Part shown: positions 6,548-8,810 of the stretch, one piece after another | How positions within the stretch are numbered: position 1 is the first letter of the stretch | Layout of the letters: the number at the start of each line of letters is the position of its first letter | Assembly (NCBI GenBank): GCA_030587525.1 | Contig: JAUQYW010000322.1 | Location: 1-8,810, forward strand | Length of the DNA stretch: 8,810 bases | Source: Candidatus Sigynarchaeota archaeon | Lineage (GTDB): Archaea > Asgardarchaeota > Lokiarchaeia > Sigynarchaeales > Sigynarchaeaceae | Direction: 5' to 3' | The notes under the pieces: generated by a model | What the model was told of the DNA's origin: nothing | The model's database searches: none | What the model saw: the letters and a program-made list of their open reading frames with translations, nothing else | Made by a program: the position numbers and the translations under genes

Positions 6548-8482
6548 CTATTTCTCGATGCGGTCCGCGAATCGAAACTTGAAATTGAACTCCGACTCCT
6601 CCACGGAGGCTTCGAGCTTGTACGGCAGGGACCGGATGATGTGGAGCATGGGTTTATTCTCCATCAAGATGGTTCCGAAGAAGCCCTCGATACCTTGTTC
6701 TTGAGCGATTCGGACCAAGTAATCGAGCATTATTTTCGTGAGCCCCTTGTTCCTGAAACTATCGTCGACCGTGAACGCGATCTCTGCCATGTTGATGTTC
6801 GGGTTGAGGAAATACCCACCGGTTGCAACAATTTTTTCCACCTCGGTCTCCTCGGTCACACCCACGAGGATGAACGTGGTCTTATAATCGATGTAGACCA
6901 AGGGCTTGACCTTATCCCGGCGAAAGGTTTTCATGGGACTGAAGAACCGGTAAAAACGGTCTTGATCGCTTAAGTTGTAATAAAGTTCTTGCATGCTGCG
7001 CTCGTCGGTGGGTTTGATCGGCCGGAAAAAGAGCTGCGAGTTATCTTTACACAAGAAATATCGTTCGTATTTTTCTGGATATGGGATGACGCGCCCGTCC
7101 TTTCCCACGGCAAGTTCTTGATCCTTGAACACGTAATTGATCTTTTTTGCTTCTTCGAGCAGCATCTCGCGAAAATCGGGGTGAGCGATGCCTATCATGT
7201 TCATAACGCGTTCCCGGATACTTTTTCCATGGAGATAGGCAATACCCCACTCGGTCACCACGTAATGCACATCGCCACGAGTGACGGTCACGCCAGCGAA
7301 GGGAGCTAGCGAGGGGACGATGCGGGACTTTACTTCCCCGGTCGGCGTTGTGTATGTGCTTGGCAGGGCGATGATGGGCTTTCCACCATCGGACTTCGCT
7401 GCGCCCCGCATGAAATCCATCTGACCTCCGATCCCGCTATAGATCATGCTCCCAATGCTGTCCGCGTTTATTTGCCCCGTGAAATCAACGGAAAGTGCCG
7501 CGTTGATGGCGATTTGCTTTCGGTTGCGAGCGATCGTGAACGGGTCATTGACATAATCGACCGGATAGAAGTTCACGAACGGATTGTCGTGGATGAAATC
7601 ATAGAGCTTTTTCGAGCCCATGGTGAAGCTGCACACGATCTTGTTAGGGTGCAGCGTTTTTTTCTCGCAAGTGATGACCCCTTTCTCGACCAGGTCTACC
7701 ACGCCGTCGGCGAAGACTTCCGTGTGGATGCCCAGGTGCTTCTTTTCACCGAGGTATTGCAGTACCGCGTTCGGGATCGTTCCGATGCCCATCTGGAGCG
7801 TGGACTCATCCTCCACGAGCATACTGATGTGCTTGGCGATTTCCTTTGCAACATCATCCGGTGCATCATACTGGAAATCGAGCAAATCGTTTGCATCGTT
7901 GTAAACGAAATAATCGATCTTGTCGATGCTGATGAACGAGTCGCCATGGGTGCGAGGAACGAACGGGTTGATTTCCGCGATCACGACATCCGCGCATTCA
8001 GCGATCGGCTTGACGATGTCCACGTTTGCCCCGAACGAGCAATTTCCGTGGATGTCGGGCGGCGACACGAGGATGATCGCCGTGTCGATGATAACACGCC
8101 GTCGCCTGAAAAGGGACGGCATATCCGAGAGGTAGACGGGCGTGTAATCGGCCATACCTTTCTTGACTGCTTCGCGTAACGAATCGGCCCCGATGAAAAA
8201 CGCGTTGTGGCGAAACACGTCTTGTGCTCCTCCCGACTCTTCAAAATATTGCTTGTCGTGCAAGCACAAGAATTGGATGATTTTGACGTCGATCATTGCC
8301 TTGGCGTATTCGACCATAGCTTTCACGATAGCTTGGGGCTCCGAAACGCCGGAATCGATGTAAATCTGTTGGCCTGGCTGTATCAGGCGCAACGCAACAT
8401 CCTCGGCTTTGATCTCCTTTTTACGGTACACTTCGCGCCATTTTGAATTCATCGCGCCGAATGATCTCCCGACGTTGCTCAT
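6548..8482 (-). CDS. Acetyl-CoA hydrolase/transferase fused to a GNAT acetyltransferase domain
   Basis: A 644-residue fusion. Residues about 12-470 are a class I CoA-transferase of the acetyl-CoA hydrolase / 4-hydroxybutyrate CoA-transferase type: GIHTEVFADG (251-260) carries the expected catalytic Glu255, and GIGGQMDFMRGAAKSDGG (350-367) followed by ALPST is the family's glycine-rich signature. Residues about 484-640 are a GNAT domain (FRPIKPTDE, then AEIAFTVDDSFRNKGLTKIM); its acetyl-CoA loop is RNKGLT (577-582), with Thr where Gly or Ala is usual. The enzyme should move CoA between acetyl-CoA and another carboxylate; the GNAT half may acetylate a protein. This fusion is known in prokaryotes. 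The start is uncertain: GTATAAAG at 8491-8498 lies too close to ATG 8482, whereas ATG 8452 (residue 11, ahead of the conserved WREVYRKK) has GGGAG 11-15 bases upstream. A second box at 8571-8580 would suit ATG 8482. Confidence 0.93.
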   Translation of the reverse strand: MSNVGRSFGAMNSKWREVYRKKEIKAEDVALRLIQPGQQIYIDSGVSEPQAIVKAMVEYAKAMIDVKIIQFLCLHDKQYFEESGGAQDVFRHNAFFIGADSLREAVKKGMADYTPVYLSDMPSLFRRRRVIIDTAIILVSPPDIHGNCSFGANVDIVKPIAECADVVIAEINPFVPRTHGDSFISIDKIDYFVYNDANDLLDFQYDAPDDVAKEIAKHISMLVEDESTLQMGIGTIPNAVLQYLGEKKHLGIHTEVFADGVVDLVEKGVITCEKKTLHPNKIVCSFTMGSKKLYDFIHDNPFVNFYPVDYVNDPFTIARNRKQIAINAALSVDFTGQINADSIGSMIYSGIGGQMDFMRGAAKSDGGKPIIALPSTYTTPTGEVKSRIVPSLAPFAGVTVTRGDVHYVVTEWGIAYLHGKSIRERVMNMIGIAHPDFREMLLEEAKKINYVFKDQELAVGKDGRVIPYPEKYERYFLCKDNSQLFFRPIKPTDERSMQELYYNLSDQDRFYRFFSPMKTFRRDKVKPLVYIDYKTTFILVGVTEETEVEKIVATGGYFLNPNINMAEIAFTVDDSFRNKGLTKIMLDYLVRIAQEQGIEGFFGTILMENKPMLHIIRSLPYKLEASVEESEFNFKFRFADRIEK

Positions 8483-8490
8483 GATCTCGC

Positions 8491-8498
8491 CTTTATAC
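8491..8498 (-). promoter_or_regulatory. TATA-like box GTATAAAG for the CoA-transferase fusion
   Basis: This is a good TATA match on the minus strand. Normal spacing would place the transcription start near 8469, downstream of ATG 8482 and about 17 bases before ATG 8452. It therefore favours the shorter protein, unless the second box at 8571-8580 (CATATAAAGC) is the one used. Confidence 0.45.
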
Positions 8499-8602
8499 AG
8501 CCGTGCACCATGGCCGAGAAGCTTTCACGATTTATGTTGTCCTTGGATATTAAAAATATGCGACTCGCTAGCTTTATATGCACCCGACCTAAAAAATGCC
8601 CG

Positions 8603-8633
8603 AATCGATACCTTCAAGTATTTTGAATCGATT
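8603..8633. repeat. Nested inverted repeat in the divergent promoter region
   Basis: AATCGAT (8603-8609) pairs with ATCGATT (8627-8633), and inside it TCAA (8614-8617) pairs with TTGA (8623-8626) around a five-base loop. GAATCGAT also occurs as a direct repeat 23 bases apart (8602 and 8625). It lies 38 bases upstream of the ATG at 8671. It could be an operator or a leader hairpin of the right-hand gene. Confidence 0.35.
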
Positions 8634-8670
8634 GAGTTCCTTAGGAAAGTGAATCTACTGCGTGCTTGCC

Positions 8671-8810
8671 ATGGATACAGAGAAGGATGGCGAGGGAAAA
8701 ATCGGCCCCATCGAGAAAATCCTCGAAATTATCGGCATTAACGAGCCGAAAAAACAGATCGAGAAGTTATTCCAAGACATAAAAGTCAAGTCGGGGGACC
8801 TCAACCAGGG
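8671..8810 (+). CDS. N-terminal part of a hypothetical protein, cut by the window end
   Basis: A frame from ATG 8671 stays open to the last base, giving 46 residues and no stop. It begins MDTEKDGEGKIGPIEKILEI and continues IGINEPKKQIEKLFQDIKVK before the edge. The visible part is hydrophilic, with a predicted amphipathic helix and no signal peptide. An in-frame TGA at 8650-8652 limits the start to ATG 8671 or GTG 8662. Codons end mostly in G or C, as in the other good genes here, which supports coding. It is divergent from the CoA-transferase fusion across a 188-base gap. No family can be assigned from this fragment. Confidence 0.65.
   Translation, partial: MDTEKDGEGKIGPIEKILEIIGINEPKKQIEKLFQDIKVKSGDLNQ

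Noticed and set aside
7472..8179. Plus-strand frame of 235 codons
   Set aside because: It is antisense to the highly conserved CoA-transferase domain and has a low-complexity Asp/Arg/Val/Ile composition typical of a shadow.
8409..8741. Plus-strand 110-codon frame across the divergent region
   Set aside because: It overlaps the start of the CoA-transferase fusion antisense and the better-supported frame at 8671, and has no recognisable domain.

Overview
The window looks archaeal. Start sites are preceded by AT-rich, TATA-like boxes rather than strong Shine-Dalgarno sequences; the clearest case puts TTTTTAA about 25 bases before the ATG at 3255, the spacing of a leaderless archaeal transcript. 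A stand-alone Roadblock/LC7 protein, free-standing zinc-ribbon microproteins and a CoA-transferase/GNAT fusion also fit an archaeon. The Roadblock gene makes an Asgard-type archaeon plausible, but nothing here proves the lineage. I see no rRNA, tRNA, CRISPR array or complete mobile element.

Layout. Positions 1-374 are a poorly coding flank with one doubtful 62-codon minus ORF. A Roadblock/LC7 protein (375-824, +) follows and ends in a T-rich convergent gap. Facing it is a minus-strand pair: a 650-residue protein of unknown function (1079-3031) and, 11 bases downstream, a 53-residue zinc ribbon (906-1067). A divergent promoter region (3032-3254) with a 22-base near-perfect palindrome separates that pair from a serine beta-lactamase-like hydrolase (3255-4784, +) that has a C-terminal membrane anchor. 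Next comes a 33-residue zinc ribbon (4939-5040, +), then two minus-strand genes: a GPH-family sugar/cation symporter (5058-6461) and, upstream of it, an acetyl-CoA hydrolase/transferase fused to a GNAT domain (6548-8482). A divergent region (8483-8670) leads into a plus-strand gene cut by the window end (8671-8810).

How the genes may work together. The CoA-transferase fusion and the symporter are co-oriented and 86 bases apart, but the symporter has its own TATA-like box and an operator-like dyad, so they are probably neighbouring metabolic genes rather than one strict operon. The 650-residue protein and its zinc ribbon look like a true transcription unit of unknown function. I did not find a clear new multi-gene system. 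The items most worth following up are the orphan/zinc-ribbon pair, the tail-anchored hydrolase, the two microproteins and the operator-like dyads in the promoter regions.
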